This document shows positions 22,860-34,891 of a stretch of DNA of 64,000 nt, piece by piece. Position 1 is the stretch's first letter, and the number at the start of each line of letters is the position of its first letter. Where the stretch lies: the NCBI GenBank assembly GCA_008729055.1, contig SDUX01000004.1, forward strand, positions 2,792,172 through 2,856,171, read 5' to 3'. A program made the translations under genes and the position numbers. Source of the DNA: Pyropia haitanensis (lineage: Eukaryota > Rhodophyta > Bangiophyceae > Bangiales > Bangiaceae). Under the pieces are notes generated by a model that was not told the origin of the DNA, made no database searches, and was given only the letters and a program-made list of their open reading frames with translations.

Positions 22860-23162
22860 TGTGACAGATATCACCAGTTGTCTCCCTGTTCGGCCTTGCC
22901 AATTGGCTGCGCTGCCGATCTCTGCCTGGCCCGTATCTGTGGCAACTCCGTCGCGGTCCCTGAGCGGTCACGGGAGGAGCGCGCGCAACGTCTTCTCCGC
23001 TGCCAATAGATGATGGCAAACGTCTCGCTCTCGGAGGAGTTCCAGGGCATTGAGGCCTCTGACCGCGCACGGGCTGTTCGTCGGTGGCTGGCTGCTGACA
23101 ATGTGGAGGCCATAGACGAAACGGTGGATATGGTACTGGGTGGGGAAGATGGCGGGGAATAA
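22860..23162 (+). pseudogene. hAT-family transposase, broken C-terminal end
   Basis: The C-terminal dimerisation region of hAT transposases carries an ERxFSAAxR-type motif near a helical end. Here ARNVFSAANR is read in one frame up to 23010. After a one-base loss at the stop (TGATGG) the next frame continues MMANVSLSEEFQGI and then DRARAVRRWLAADNVEAIDE, ending at 23162. Just upstream, LARICGNSVAVPERS in the second frame is a further decayed copy of the same domain, so at least two frame breaks exist. An AATAAA overlaps the stop (23159-23164). I find neither the N-terminal zinc finger nor the catalytic part, and no 8-bp duplication or end repeats. It reads as a decayed, truncated element. A small functional 50-residue gene starting at 23010 is a less likely alternative. 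Confidence 0.5.
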
Positions 23163-23691
23163 AATGTATACTTTTTTTTTCTCTGGAACGGTTCTTTGCT
23201 GGGGTGCAGCAACCTCTTTTCTCTTTCCCTGTCGCCGCCTCCCCCTCCGCCATCAGGCACTTGGTCGGAACGCAAGGTAGCTCGCTTTCCAGCAGCCCCG
23301 CAGTGAAAGGCAGTCCTGGGCTTGCAAAAGTAAGTCATGTATTTTAATGTACAGGTGACCCGAACAGTTGTGGACACGTGGTGTACAGTGATGAACCTCA
23401 GTGGGCTACTTGTACACTTAGACCTGTCATATAACCGCGTACACACTGTACTCGGCAGCTCAATCCACGGGATTGCGTGCGCCAGGCGCGCTTGATCTCC
23501 TCCCCGCCCGTATCTTATCCCGCGCGCACCACTGCTTGCCCCCGCCTCGGGCTCCATGCCACCCCTCCCACCCCCGCCGTCCCCTCCGCCGCCGTCCCCC
23601 GCCTGTTCCCCTCAGCCCCAGACGACACGACGACTACCCCCTCCGACGTCGTTTCCATTCCCTTCCGCCGCCCGCCCCCCCTACTCCCACC
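23163..23691. other. 5' flank of the HHL1-like gene
   Basis: A moderately AT-rich stretch (23163-23460) gives way to a C-rich leader just before the ATG at 23692. It probably holds the promoter and 5' UTR. No distinct TATA element is seen, apart from T-rich sequence at 23171-23180. Confidence 0.4.
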
Positions 23692-24703
23692 ATGGCTCCC
23701 GCCTTTGTCGCGCTCGGCGGCGGCGGCGGCTGGGCGGCCGGCACGGCCGCGCCGTGGCGGCGGCCGCCGCTGGGCAGCCGCCGCCGCCCCGCCGGCGGCG
23801 GCCGCGCCGCCGCCCCCCCCGCCGCGCCCGTGTGTCTCGCAGGCTTTGGGGGTGGCGCCGGTGGTGCCGGCGCGGCGGCCAAGGCCAAGCGGGGCGGCAA
23901 AAAGAAGGCGGGCGGCGGCGGCAGCGGCGGCGGCGGCGGCAGCGGCGGCGGCGGGGGGGGGGCGCCGGCGGCGGCGGCGGCGTGGACGTGCCGCACGCGA
24001 CGGCGGCCAAGGCGTACGCGCGGCTGGTCGCGGCGGGCTGCTCCACGTGGGAGGTGGGCGTCCGCGCGCCGGGCGCGCCGGGCGTCGCGGGCGGGTGGTC
24101 CAAGGTCGGCTCCATTGCTGTGACGGGCGCCGACGCGGCCGCCGCGGCGGCCGCCGCCGCTGCCGCCGACGCGGCCGCCGCGGCTGACGACGCCGCCGCC
24201 GCCGTTGCCGCCGTCGCCGCCGACGCGGACGGTGGCGTCGCCGCCGTGGAGGCGGCCGTGCCCGGCGCGGGCGGCGGCGACGGCGGCGACGGCGGCGACG
24301 GCGGCGGCGGTGACGGCGACGGCGATGCAACCTGGGCGGGCACCCCCTCCGTCGAGGCGGCGGTGGCAAAGCACAAGCGCCCCATCCTCGAACACGGCAA
24401 GCGGCTGCTGCCGCTGCTCGGCGCGGCGGGGGCCCTCGAGGTGGGCTACCGGCCGCTCCGGTCGGGCGTGCCGGTCGTTGCCGCCGCCGCGGGGCCGCGG
24501 GAGGCCGTTGCCGCCGCCGCCGCCGCGGATGGGTGGGCGTGTGCGTTTGTGCGCGACGTGCCGGGGGGGGCGGGCGCGGCGTCGCCGGCGCCAGGCGGTG
24601 GGGGGGGGGGGGTGGGGGGGGGGGGGGGAGGACGGCGGCGGTCGCGCCGACCGTCGGCGGGCCCCGGCGGCGGGGGGAGCCCAAGAGCGGGACAGACGCC
24701 TAA
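23692..24703 (+). CDS. HHL1-like plastid protein
   Basis: The conserved core resembles HHL1-like plastid and cyanobacterial proteins. In plants HHL1 is a thylakoid protein linked to photosystem II repair in high light. The ATG at 23692 opens an Ala/Arg/Gly leader that looks like a transit peptide, followed by a Lys-rich KAKRGGKKK and a Gly/Ser spacer. The core reads TAAKAYARLVAAGCSTWEVG, then WSKVGSIAVTGAD, an Ala/Gly/Asp insertion of about 70 residues, then SVEAAVAKHKRPILEHGKRL and LEVGYRPLRSGVPVV. To read through, the frame changes once at a run of ten G (23953-23962) and back in the G-rich tract 24600-24628. After that the protein ends TAAVAPTVGG..EPKSGTDA at 24703. The two changes cancel, which suggests miscounted homopolymers. 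The gene is likely; the family assignment rests on remembered patterns. Confidence 0.5.
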
Positions 24704-25238
24704 GGCCCACGCGCGGAAGGGGGGGGGGGCGGCACGGCCGGCGCGCGCGGACGCGCACAGGCCGCCCGCCGCCGCCGCGGCGGCACGGGCACGCCCGCGT
24801 CGTCGCGGCGGCTGGGGGCGGCGGCGGTGGCGGCGGCGGCGGCGGCGGTCGTCGCGGCGGCGGTGGCGCCGCCGCTGCCAGTGGCTGCGCCGCGCGCGTG
24901 TGGTGGTGGGGGGGAGGGGGCGGCGCGAAGGGGGAGAGCAGCAAGCCACGTCGAGCAAAAAAAAAAAAAAGAGAGGGGCGGGAGGGGCGGCGGCGGGAGC
25001 TGCGGCGGCGCCTGCGTACGCCCGCACACCCCGTCACCGCGCTCTCCCGGGGTCCGTCACCCGCCACGTTCCGCCGACCCACCTGGCGGCGCCGCCCTAC
25101 GCATACCGCCGCCCTACGCACGCCGCCGCCCGCCGCGACGCAACGTGACGGTGGTCGGCGCTGGCGCGCGGCGGGGCCACTCGCGTCCCCCCCCCTCCCC
25201 CCCACTCATCCCCCCCTGTGCTCCCCACCACCCACCCC
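24704..25238. other. intergenic region between convergent genes
   Basis: This holds the 3' flanks of the HHL1-like gene (+) and TCF25 (-). An A13 run lies at about 24958-24970. Frames stay open but are Arg/Ala/Pro-rich only. Confidence 0.4.
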
Positions 25239-25793
25239 TCAACGCCACTCACGCCGCGTGGGCGTGCCCCCCCCCCCCCCCACCAGCAGCGCCGCCCGCA
25301 GCCGGGCCACCCACGCGGCGAGCGCGGCGGCGACGCCGCCCGGCCCCCAGCTCGCCAGCCACGCCCCGACCCGCGCGGCGGCGGCGGCGAGGCGCGCCCG
25401 CACCGCCCCCGGCGGCGTCACCACGCCGCCGCCGCCGCCCGCCGCGGCGGCCGCCGTCGCCGCCGCGGCTTCCGCCTCGGCCGCCGCCGCCGCCTCATCC
25501 CCCGACGCGGTCGCCGACACCTCGCTGCTGTCATCGCCGTCGGCGCCGCCGCGGAGGGCCGCCCGCCGCGCCGCGGCGCGCGCGGCCACCCCCGCCAGCG
25601 CGTCGGCGGCAGCCGCTGCCGCGTCGGCGCCTGCCGCACCCGGCGGCGGCCCCCCCCCCCCCCAGTCGCCCGGCCCGAGCGCGGCGGCCAGCTGCGCCAG
25701 CAGCGCCGGGTCCACCGCCGCGGCGGCGGCGCCCCCCTCCGCGCCGCCCACCGCGAGCGCGTCCATGAGCGCCTCGAGGCCGCCCGGCGGGAG

Positions 25794-25829
<36 letters not shown>

Positions 25830-28306
25830 CGCCGCCGCCGCCCCGCCGCCGAGGCCGCCCGCGCCGAGCGCCTCGGGCGGCAGCGCCGCCGCGTTTTCCA
25901 CAAAGTCCGACGCGACGAGGCCAACGTACCGGCGGGTCGACACGAACCGCCGCACCGCCGCCGCGCGGAGCGCTTCCGCGGCCGCCACCCGCCGCCGCGC
26001 CGCGGCGCCCGCGGCGCTGGCCGCCCCCGGCTCGTTGTCGTCGCCGCCGCCGCCGCCGTTGCCTCGCCCCGCGGCCAGCCACAGCCGGTTGGCGTCGGTG
26101 GCGGCCTGCCGCAGCAGCGCCACCGCGGCGGGCGCGTTCCACACCAGCTTGGACCGCGCCGCGTAGATGCGCGCGATGCGCGCCAGCACCCCCCCGTCGG
26201 CGAGGCGGCCGAGCAGCTCTGGGACGGCCGCGAAAAAGGGGAGGTCACTCGCCGCGCCCGACCGGTCCTCCACCACCGTCAGCAGCGGCTCGAGGAGCAT
26301 TGGGAAGGCGAGCAGCGCGTCGGCCATGGCGACCATCGGGTCGCCCGCCGTCGCGGGCACCGGCATGTCGAGCCGCACCGGCCCACCACCGCCAGCGGCG
26401 GCGGCGCCACCGCCGCCGCCGGGTGGCTCGGCGCCCCCCCGCTTGGCCTTTTTCCCGCGCTTGGGCGGCCCCACCCCCCCCACCCCCCGCCCAATCGCCA
26501 CGCCCAGCGCGGCCGACAGCGCCCAGTTGGGGTGGTGCGACAGGGGCACGCCCTCGGGCGCGGCGGTCCCGGCCGGGTCGGGCGCGGCCACAGCGGCGGC
26601 GACCCACCCCCCCCCCCACCGAGCAGCGCGAGCGAGTCGAGGCACAGGCCGACGCCCACCGGGTCGGCGCCGGCCGGCGAGTCGAGCCCCCACAGCACCC
26701 GCCCGACGGACCACGCGGTCGCGTGGAGCCCCCGCGCGGATAGGCCCTGCGCGTACCGGAGCAGCGCGCGGTACAGCAGCCGGTTGGGCGGCGCCGCCCA
26801 CGGCAGGCGCACGGCCGGCGCGAGGGGCCCCCACGGGCGGTAGCCGGGGGCAAAGCCCCCCTCCAGCACCCCGAGCGCGCGCTCCACCGCCTCGGCGGCG
26901 CGCTCCCGCTCGCCCATCCCGCGGTACACCTCGCCCAGCTGCAGCAGCGCGCCCGCGTGGCCGGGCGCGGCGTTGAGCAGCGCGACGACGCCGTTGGGGT
27001 CGCCCGACGCAACGACCGCCCGGAACTCCGCCTCCGCCCCGGCGTACGCGCCAGTGTGGACGTAGCGCCACGGGGTGGGGCCGCCGGCCACGCCGGCGGC
27101 GGCACCCCCCACCTCCCCGGCGGGGATCACCTCCATGCTCAGGCCGGGGGTGGCGCCCGCGGCGGCCGCCGCGCGAGGCGGCACGAGCACCGCGCCGCGG
27201 CGGCCGCCACGCCCCCGGCGCCCCCCGGCGCCCCCCGGCGGGAGCGGCAGCCCCGCCGCCTCGTCGGCAGCCGCCGCGGCCGCCCGCTCCGCCGCGACCG
27301 CGCGGGCACCAAACAGCCGCTTGAGCTCCCCGTCGGCCGACAGGGCCGCCGCGTCCACCGCCATCAGGTCTGCCAGCGTGGTGGGGGGGGGCGGCGGCGG
27401 CGGGGCGGCCGCCACCGTGCCACCACCGCCGCCCCGTTTTCCGCCCCCGCCCCCGCCGCCCGCTTTGCCCTTGCCGCCGCGCGCGGGCGCGCCCTCAATC
27501 GCCGCGGCGAGCGCGGCGGTCTCGGCCGCCTCGGCACGCCGCCGCGCGGCGGCCGCCTCCTTGGACGCTTTGGTGCCCTTGGCGGCCCGCCCGCCGCCGC
27601 CGCCGCCGCCGGCCACGCCGGCTGCCGCCGACGGGGACTTGCCGCGCCGCCCCCCTCCCGGCGGCGGCGGCGCGTCGGCACCGACCGACGCGAGGACGAG
27701 CTCCTCCACCTCCCGCATCGTCGACGCGAGCGACGCCTGGAACGACGGCGACCGCTCCTCGGCCGACCAGGAGAAGGGGGGAGGGGACGCGGGCGGGGAG
27801 GGGGCGCCGCCCCCATTGGCTCTTTGGCCGCCCCGCGCACGCGCGGGCACCGCGGCGGCCGCCGCGGCGGCACGCCCACGGCGGCGGCGACCGCGGGGTG
27901 CCGCCGCCGCCGCGGCCGCCAGCGGCTGCGGGACGGGCGGCGGCGCGGCGGCCGCCGCGGCGGCGCCATCGTCGACCGCCTCCCCGCCGTCGTTGCCGCT
28001 GCTGTCAGCGTCTGACGAGGACGCGTCGGCATCGTCGCCGCTGCCGCCGCCGAGCAGGTCAAACGGGTTGAGCGCCCCGCCCCCAGCCCCCCCTCCCTCG
28101 CCGCCGCCACCGCCGCCACCGCCGCCACCGCCGCCGCCGCCACCTTCACCGCCGCCGCCGCCGCCGCCGCCGCCGCTGCCGCCGCCGTCGCCACTTCCAG
28201 ACGATGAGCCGTCAGACGAGCCGTCGGACGCTGCCGCCGCCGCGTCGGCCGCCGCGCGTGCCTCGGCGGCGAGGCGCTCCTCCAGCCGCCGCACCGCGCG
28301 GCTCAT
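25239..28306 (-). CDS. TCF25: TCF25 / Rqc1-family ribosome quality control protein
   Basis: TCF25 (yeast Rqc1) works with the E3 ligase Ltn1/listerin on stalled 60S ribosomes and directs ubiquitin chain formation on the trapped nascent chain. The start MSRAVRRLEERLAAEA at 28306 matches the conserved family N-terminus. A Gly/Ser/Asp-rich acidic region and Lys-rich patches follow. The conserved core is clear: ELKRLFGARAV, GLSMEVI, WRYVHTGAYAGAEAEFRAVV, PNGVVALLNAAPGHAGALLQ, PNRLLYRALLRYAQ and VGLCLDSLALL. Then come LSHHPNWALSAALG, ADALLAFPMLLEPLL, ARIARIYAARSKLVWNAPAA and VASDFVENAAALPPEAL. Between DSLALLGGGG and WVAAAVAAPDP the frame changes at a run of eleven C (26607-26617). No residues of the family alignment are missing there, so a miscounted run is likelier than an intron. 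Length is about 1,020 residues against 676 in human; the excess is Ala/Gly inserts. The last ~15 residues are uncertain. Confidence 0.85.
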
Positions 28307-29126
28307 GGCAGACGTGGGACGAGGCAAGGGGACGATGGAGGGGAAACAGTGAAAATAGGGAGGAAGGAGACGATAACGGGTGGGGGGAGTGAGGCAAAAA
28401 GGGGGCGGGCGGTGGGCGTGGGCAGGTGAGGTACCGGCGCGGCGGATGCGCGCGCGTCAGGCGCGGTGCTGGCGGGGCCGACGGCGGTGCGGCGGGCGGC
28501 CGCCAGCGCCATGATTCACACTGACGATGTGGTGACCGCCGGACGCAGTTTTCGACGTCCCAGAATGCTGACAGTTGTCTGTTGGCCACAGTTTATTTAG
28601 GGAAACAAATTTTCGCATGTGCGACGCGTTTCGCGTGCTGACGAACGGGTCCACGGAGCGTGGGCAGGACCACACACCTGTGGCAGGTGTCGGGCTCGTG
28701 ACTGCGGAGAGTGCCGACGCGCAGCGGACGGGCATGATGGACTGATGGCGGTTGGCCTCCTCCCAGAGTTTTTCTTGCTAGCAGACTACGAGTGTCGTTG
28801 TCTGCTGCTCGTTGACCGTATCCACAACCAACCGCAGTTCTGGCAAACACACCATGAGGGCAGAGACAAAGTGCAGGTTTTGAACACAAAGAGATGACCC
28901 AGCGCTTCATAGCTGCTTGAGCTGACGCGACCCCCCGTATACGCACACACTCACACGGCAAACTCACGCGTGCAACGACCGTCTCACTTCTACGAACAGC
29001 AATCGATAAGCAATACAACGAGCCATACGCGGCTGTCCGCGACGGGGGTGACCTGTCCAACCGCCCGCGCCACAGCGGCCCCAGCGTACAGTTCAGGAAC
29101 AGAGGCGCCGTGCACTGCAACGACGC
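28307..29126. other. TCF25 5' flank and aldolase 3' flank
   Basis: The TCF25 promoter (28307-28500) is followed by lower-GC sequence to 29126 that is likely aldolase 3' UTR and intergenic DNA. No gene is seen. Confidence 0.45.
28592..28597 (-). terminator. candidate poly(A) signal AATAAA
   Basis: AATAAA on the minus strand, about 530 bp beyond the aldolase stop codon, in the only clearly AT-rich spot of the region. The distance is long for a 3' UTR, so assignment to the aldolase gene is tentative. Confidence 0.25.
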
Positions 29127-30905
29127 TTAGTTGACGTTGCTGCAGTTGAGGTCCTCAAACGCCTCTGTCAGGCGCTTGACAAACGACTGCTCGGCCTTGC
29201 GGATCCACACCCGCGGGTCGTAAACCTTCTTGTTCGGCTTGTCTTCGCCGTCGGGGTTGCCAATCTGGGTCTGCAGGTACCCCTCCTTGGCCTTGTAAAA
29301 GTCCTTGATGCCCTCCCAGTAGGCCCACTCTGCGTCAAGGGAGCAACAGAGTTCCGCGGTGGCAGTCATCCGACACAGTAGTGAGCGAGAGACAAGGCAC
29401 ACCGAGACAAGAGCCCAGTAAGTGTCTGCACAACCATGGCCACGTCACCTGCGCCGCGTAACCAGCCAACGACACCACTGACGTGACGGCGTGACCCTCT
29501 CCTTCCACCACCCCCCAGACACAAATCCTTCCGGCCACCACCACCACCCACGACATAGCAACCAAGAGAGGTGTGGTAGCTGCACGTACGGGTATCGGTG
29601 TCAATGTTCATCTTGATCACACCGTGGCCAATGGCCTCGAGGATCTCCGCCTTGGTCGAGCCCGACCCGCCGTGGAAGACCAGCAGCGCCGGCTTGTTGT
29701 CCGTCGTGTTGTGCTTCTCCTTGATGAACGCCTGGTGCTTGCCCAAGAAGCCAGGCGACAGCTTCACGTTACCCGGCTTGTACACGCCGTGCACGTTGCC
29801 AAACGACGCGGCAATGGTGAAGTTCTTGGACACCTTGGTCAGGGCGGTGTACACCTGATCCACCTCCTCGGGCTGCGAGTAGAGCTTCTCCATGGCAACG
29901 TCCTCGTTGTTGACACCGTCCTCCTCCCCGCCAGTGATGCCCAGCTCCATCTCCAGCAGGCAGTTGATCTTGTCCATGCGCTCCAGGTACTTCACGCACA
30001 CCTCAATGTTCTCATCGAGGGGCTCTTCCGACAGGTCAATCTGCGCACGCAATAAACGGCACCACAGCACAAATCAAAGAAGCTGGTTAGCCACGCCGTC
30101 GATGTACCACGGGGCCCGAATGGGATGGCCTGTGGACCGCAGCACGCATCAGTGCAACACCCAAGGCGGACGCGCAGCGGGTGGCTCAACCCACAGCCCG
30201 ACGCCAGCAGCAGAGCTCCACGCTTGCAATACGTACCATGTGGGAGCTGAACAGCGGCTCGCCGTGCTCCTTGAAGTACTTCTCGTCGGCCTCCAGCATG
30301 CCTGTGGGCCAGAACCGCACGCACGCCGCCGTGCCATGCACACACAACCATCACCAGATGCACAGAGACGGGTGAGAATGGGCCCACGCATCACAGCCGG
30401 TCACCCCGCCAGCAGTGCCCCGCACAGCACGGATAACAATCAGGCCCACGCAGGCTGCACCTGCCCCTCGGCAACGCAGACGCCGCGGCGCCCCGCTGCC
30501 CCGCCGCCCTCTCCTGCCCCAACAGGTGCCCGCCTCCCCACACGTACCGTCCAGCCACGGCAGCAGCTTCTTCGCGCAATGATCCGAGTGCAGCACCACC
30601 GGCACGCCATAATGCTCGGCCATGGCGCGGACGTGCAGGGCGCCCGCCACCGAGCCAAGGACGGCTGCCTTCTGACCGTCATTGGACATGCCCTTGCCGG
30701 CGTAGAAGGCGCCGCCGCCGTTGGAGAACTGGATCATGATGGGGGACTTGACATCGCGGGCGCACTCGAGCGCCGCGTTGATGGTGCTGGACGAGGTGCA
30801 GTTGACGCTGGGGATGGCAAACTTGTGCTCCTGCGCGTACTTGAGCAGCGCGTACAGCTTCTCGCCCGTCACGACGCCGGGGCTGCACACATCGAGGACA
30901 CCCAT
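29127..30905 (-). CDS. FBA2: class II fructose-bisphosphate aldolase, cytosolic
   Basis: Zinc-dependent class II aldolase that cleaves fructose 1,6-bisphosphate to dihydroxyacetone phosphate and glyceraldehyde 3-phosphate in glycolysis and gluconeogenesis. Exons in gene order are 30905-30548, 30301-30237, 30040-29590 and 29329-29127. All three introns start with GTACGT and end in CAG. The spliced length is 1,077 nt, or 358 residues, the family size (E. coli FbaA is 359). Zinc and phosphate sites are present: VVLHSDHC near residue 110, ELGITGGEEDGV, FTIAASFGNVHGVYKPGNV, VFHGGSGST and VIKMNIDTDTQWAYWEG, the last Gln being rebuilt across the final junction. The protein starts directly with the enzyme fold (MGVLDVCSPGVVTGEKLY), so no transit peptide is seen and the cytosol is likely. 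Codon use is less extreme than in the neighbours and there are no low-complexity inserts, which suggests a highly expressed gene. Confidence 0.97.
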
Positions 30906-32011
30906 GGTGGCAGAGGAGGGGGGGTGAGGGGCGGGAACGAAGAGTGGTAGACGCAGGAATGGGAGCAGGGTGAGAGGTGGCCGGGCGAGGTGGGCGAGCG
31001 TGGGACACAGGCTGACGGAACGAGCGCGGTCCGTGCGGGACGAGCAAGTAGGCAGCTGGTTGACGTGAGGCCAAGGGGATCGTCGGCGGCCCGTACGGAA
31101 CTCAGGGCGGCGCCGTCGGCAATGAGCAAACAGGCCTCGCCGGGGTGGGGGGGGGGGGGGGGGTATCGAATCGCAGGCGGTCTCAGTTGCACGCGGACCA
31201 CCAATCGCGGTCGAGCACATCCCGGGTCGGAAACGTACGGCTCTGCGGCGCCGCCTATGGAATAGCCTGCGTGGCCGGGGGCGTGCGAGGGCAAGCACTG
31301 TCGCCTCTGGTTGGCTCTGACGACCGCGCAGACACGGCCCCGGCCTGTGGTGGACGAATGGCAGTCAGATATTTTACGCTGGAAGCGATTGGTCGTGACG
31401 TGCTGTCGGGTGAGAAAGGTGTTCCACTGGTGTGACGTGGAACGCCAAGAATAACTGTCCCGCCGTGAAATGAAGGTCTGTTTGACAGTGGAGGGTTCCG
31501 TGACACGTGGACGTCCACAGACACAGACGACGTGGAGGACACGAGGGTGCGTCCGTCGGGTCGAGGTCGGCCAGGCTACAGGACGCAGCCCCGTGCACGT
31601 AGGACACGGCTGTGTACGTGCAGGTGGGACGCTGCCGTGTGCTGTGCGTACAGGTGGGGAGTGGGGCCGAGCCCGCTGTGGGTGTGCCCCAGGGACCAGG
31701 CGCAAACGCTGCCGATGCCAAGGCGCCGCCGCCGTCGCCGCCGCCGCGCCGCCGCCTTCATCCCCATCCAGGACACGGGGCACCGCTGGAACAGTCGTCG
31801 CTTTGTCGCTTCATAAACAAGTCACGATAAAAAAAAATAGAGAACAGCACAGTTATGGTGGCGGGGGCTTGCCAGCGCGGCGTCATCTTGCCCACCCGTA
31901 CGGCCACCGTCAGCCGCTGTGGGCCAGACGCCGACACGGCCACCAACCCCCACCACCGGCCAACACCCCCCCCCCCCGCCACCCCCCCCCCCTTTACCCC
32001 TCATCCGCCCC
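30906..32011. other. aldolase promoter region and pseudokinase 3' flank
   Basis: 30906-31470 is the aldolase 5' flank, with a less GC-rich pocket at 31170-31500. Sequence near 31800-31860 has an A-rich stretch (31829-31837). No supported gene lies between the two minus-strand genes. Confidence 0.45.
31387..31394 (-). promoter_or_regulatory. candidate CCAAT box upstream of aldolase
   Basis: GACCAATC on the minus strand, about 485 bp upstream of the aldolase ATG, inside an AT-richer pocket. A GTCACG stretch next to it recalls a CRE-like half site. The same GACCAATC occurs in the divergent promoter at 41348-41355. Confidence 0.3.
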
Positions 32012-33848
32012 TCACTCCTTGGCCGGCTTGGTACGGAACATGGCACTCGCGCGCGCGGCAACGGTACTGACGCGGAACCCCTTGGACCGCAGCTTCCGCG
32101 CCGCCTCCTTGACGCCCTGCCCCGCCGCCTGCTTGTACCACCCCGCGGCCCGGAGCGGGTCGCGCGGCACCCCCCCCCCCCCCCGCTCGTACAGCTGCGC
32201 CAGCCGCAGCGCGGCGAGGCCGTCCCCCTCCCGCCCCGCCGCGAGCAGCAGCCGCACCGCGCGGCCCGGCTCGGCGACGAGCAGCAGCTCCGCGAGGCCG
32301 CGCATGCCCGCGGCGTCGCCCTTGGCGGCGGCCTCCTCAAACAGCGCGCGCGCGCGCTTGGCGTCCGCGTCGAGCCCCGCGGCGCCGTCACGGAGGAGCT
32401 CCGCGAGGCCCGACAGCGCCGCCGGCACGCCCTGCGCCGCCGCGCGGCGGAGGTAGGTGGTCGCCTTGGCCGCCGACGGCTCCGTGCCGCGGCCGGCCGA
32501 GTAGCACAGCGACACGGCCAGCTGCGCGTGGCCGTGGCCGCGGTCCGCGGCGAGCGAGAACCGCTCAAACGACTGGAAGACGTGGCCGACCACGCCGACG
32601 CCCTTGGAGAAGCACACGGCCGTGAGGAAGAGGCCGTCAATGCTGCCGGCGCGGCTGGCAGCCTCGAAAAACGCGTACGCCGTCGCCGCCGACGGCCCGT
32701 CCTCCGCGCCGGGGCGCCGCGGGTCACAGAGCGTCAGCCCGCGGTTGACGGTCGCCTCGACGCTGCCGAGCGACTCGGCGGTGAGGTAGGCGGTCGCGGC
32801 GGCGCGGGCGGCGGCGGCGGCGCCGCCGGCCGACCGGCGTGACGCGAGCTCCCCCATCGCGTTGCACGCGTCCGCGTGCTGCCGCGCCGCGGCGGCGGCA
32901 AACAGCTCCTCCGCCCGCTCCGCGTCGGCGGGCACGCCGTAGCCAACCTCGTACGCGAGGCCGAGCGCAAAGAGCGCGTCGCCAGCGTCGCGGTCCTCGG
33001 CCGACACGTTGGGGCTGCACCCGCCCACGGCGGCCGCGTCCGCCGCCGCCGCCGCCGCCGCCGTCGGCGTGACCGACGCCACCGCGGGTGCGGCGCCCCC
33101 AGCACCGCCCGCGCCACTGGCAGGGGCGCCAGCGGCGCTCCCCTTGGTGTCGGACCCGGGCGTGACGGCGGCGCCCTCGGCGGCGGGCACGCCGACCCCC
33201 CCCCCCGCCGCCCCCCCACCCCCCCCGCGCATTCTGCTCCGCCGCGAGCGCCGCCGACACCTCCGACAGCAGCCAGCTGACGAGCAGCCCCCGGTCGTCA
33301 TCCACGGGCAGCCGGCGGATGCCCGTGCCGGCGCGTGCGGGCACCGTGTCGAGGGGCTCGGGCAGGACGGCGCCGCCAAACATGGACGACTGGCGCGCGT
33401 ACCCGGCTTGCGGGGGGGGGGGGGGAGCACCGCGCCGGTGCCCCCGGTGCCGCCTCCACCGCCGCCATTGTCGCCACTGCCGCCACTGCCGCCACTGCCG
33501 CCACTGCCGCCGACGCCGCCGAGGCTGCCAGACCCACCACCACCACCACCACCACCACCACCACCACCACCACCGCCGCCGGTGCCGCCAGTGCCGCCGC
33601 CGACACCACCGGCAGGCGCGCCCGCCACGTCGGGCGGCGGCGTCGACTCCCCCGCCGGGCGAGGCGTCGTGCCACCACTGCCGCCGCTGTCGGGTGGGGC
33701 GGTGGCGGTGGCGGTGGCGGTGGCGGTCATCCGCGCCGCCTCGGCGGCGAGCGCCGCGCGGAGGCCCGTCGCCCCCCGGCTAGCATCCCCCCCCACCGGG
33801 GCCCGCCCAGACGGGGTGCCGGCCGACGCTGCCTGCGGCCGCGGCGGC

Positions 33849-33904
<56 letters not shown>

Positions 33905-34854
33905 CGGCAGCGGTGGTGGGGGTGCCGCCGGGGCGGCACCCCCCCCCCCCCCCCTCGTTCCCCGGCGGCCGCGGCAGGCGCGCCAGCTCCAGCGCGCGCG
34001 CCTTGGTCAGCCACGCGAGGCTCGTGTACAGGTTGCGTGCAATGTACTGCCCCCGGCGGTAGCACGCGTGCAAGTTCCACGCCGCCTCCACGTCGCCGCC
34101 CGCGGCGCGGCGCTCCCACTCGCCCACCGGCGACAGCAGGTTGGCGGCCGACGCAAACGGCGCGCCGCGAAAGCGCAGCCGGTACAGCGCCTGGAGGCGG
34201 CGCTCGAGGCCGCCCGCGCCACTCTCCCCCCCGCCGCCGGCGGGGCGCCCCCCCACGGCGGTGCCACCGCCCCCATCCCCCCGCGGCGGGTAGCCGTACA
34301 GCCCGTCGACGGCGGCCGGGTCGCCCGGCGGCGCCGCGAGCGCCCGCTCAAACAGCATCGGCGGCGCGTCGGCGGCGGCGCCAAACAGCGCCGGCCGCTG
34401 CCGGCGGAGCGCAAACAGGCGGTGGAGGACCTCCCACATGGGCGCCCGCCGCCGCGGGTCCGCCACGAGGCAGCTGCCATACACGAGCTCCACCACCGAC
34501 GGCGGCGCCGCGCTGCGCGCCAGGTGCGCCCGCGGCGGCGGGCGGCCCGACTGGAGGCGCTCGACGAGCGCCGGCAGCGCCGCCGCGTCGTCCACGGGGA
34601 GGTCCCCATCGTCGGCCGCGGCGTACGGCTGGCGCTCGGCAAAGAGGACGTACGCGAGGAGGCCCAGCTGCCACACGTCCGCGGCGGGGGTGGGCGTCTC
34701 TTTGCGGGCCACCTCGGGGGGCAGGTAGCGGAGCGCGCGGAACGCGGCGGGCGTGATGGGCGTTTGGGAGTAGAAGAGCTTGGGCGACCCGTCGGGCGGG
34801 TGCACCGCGGGGTCCGACAGCTTGACCGCGCCGCTGCCGCCGGCGGGTGTGTAC

Positions 34855-34891
<37 letters not shown>

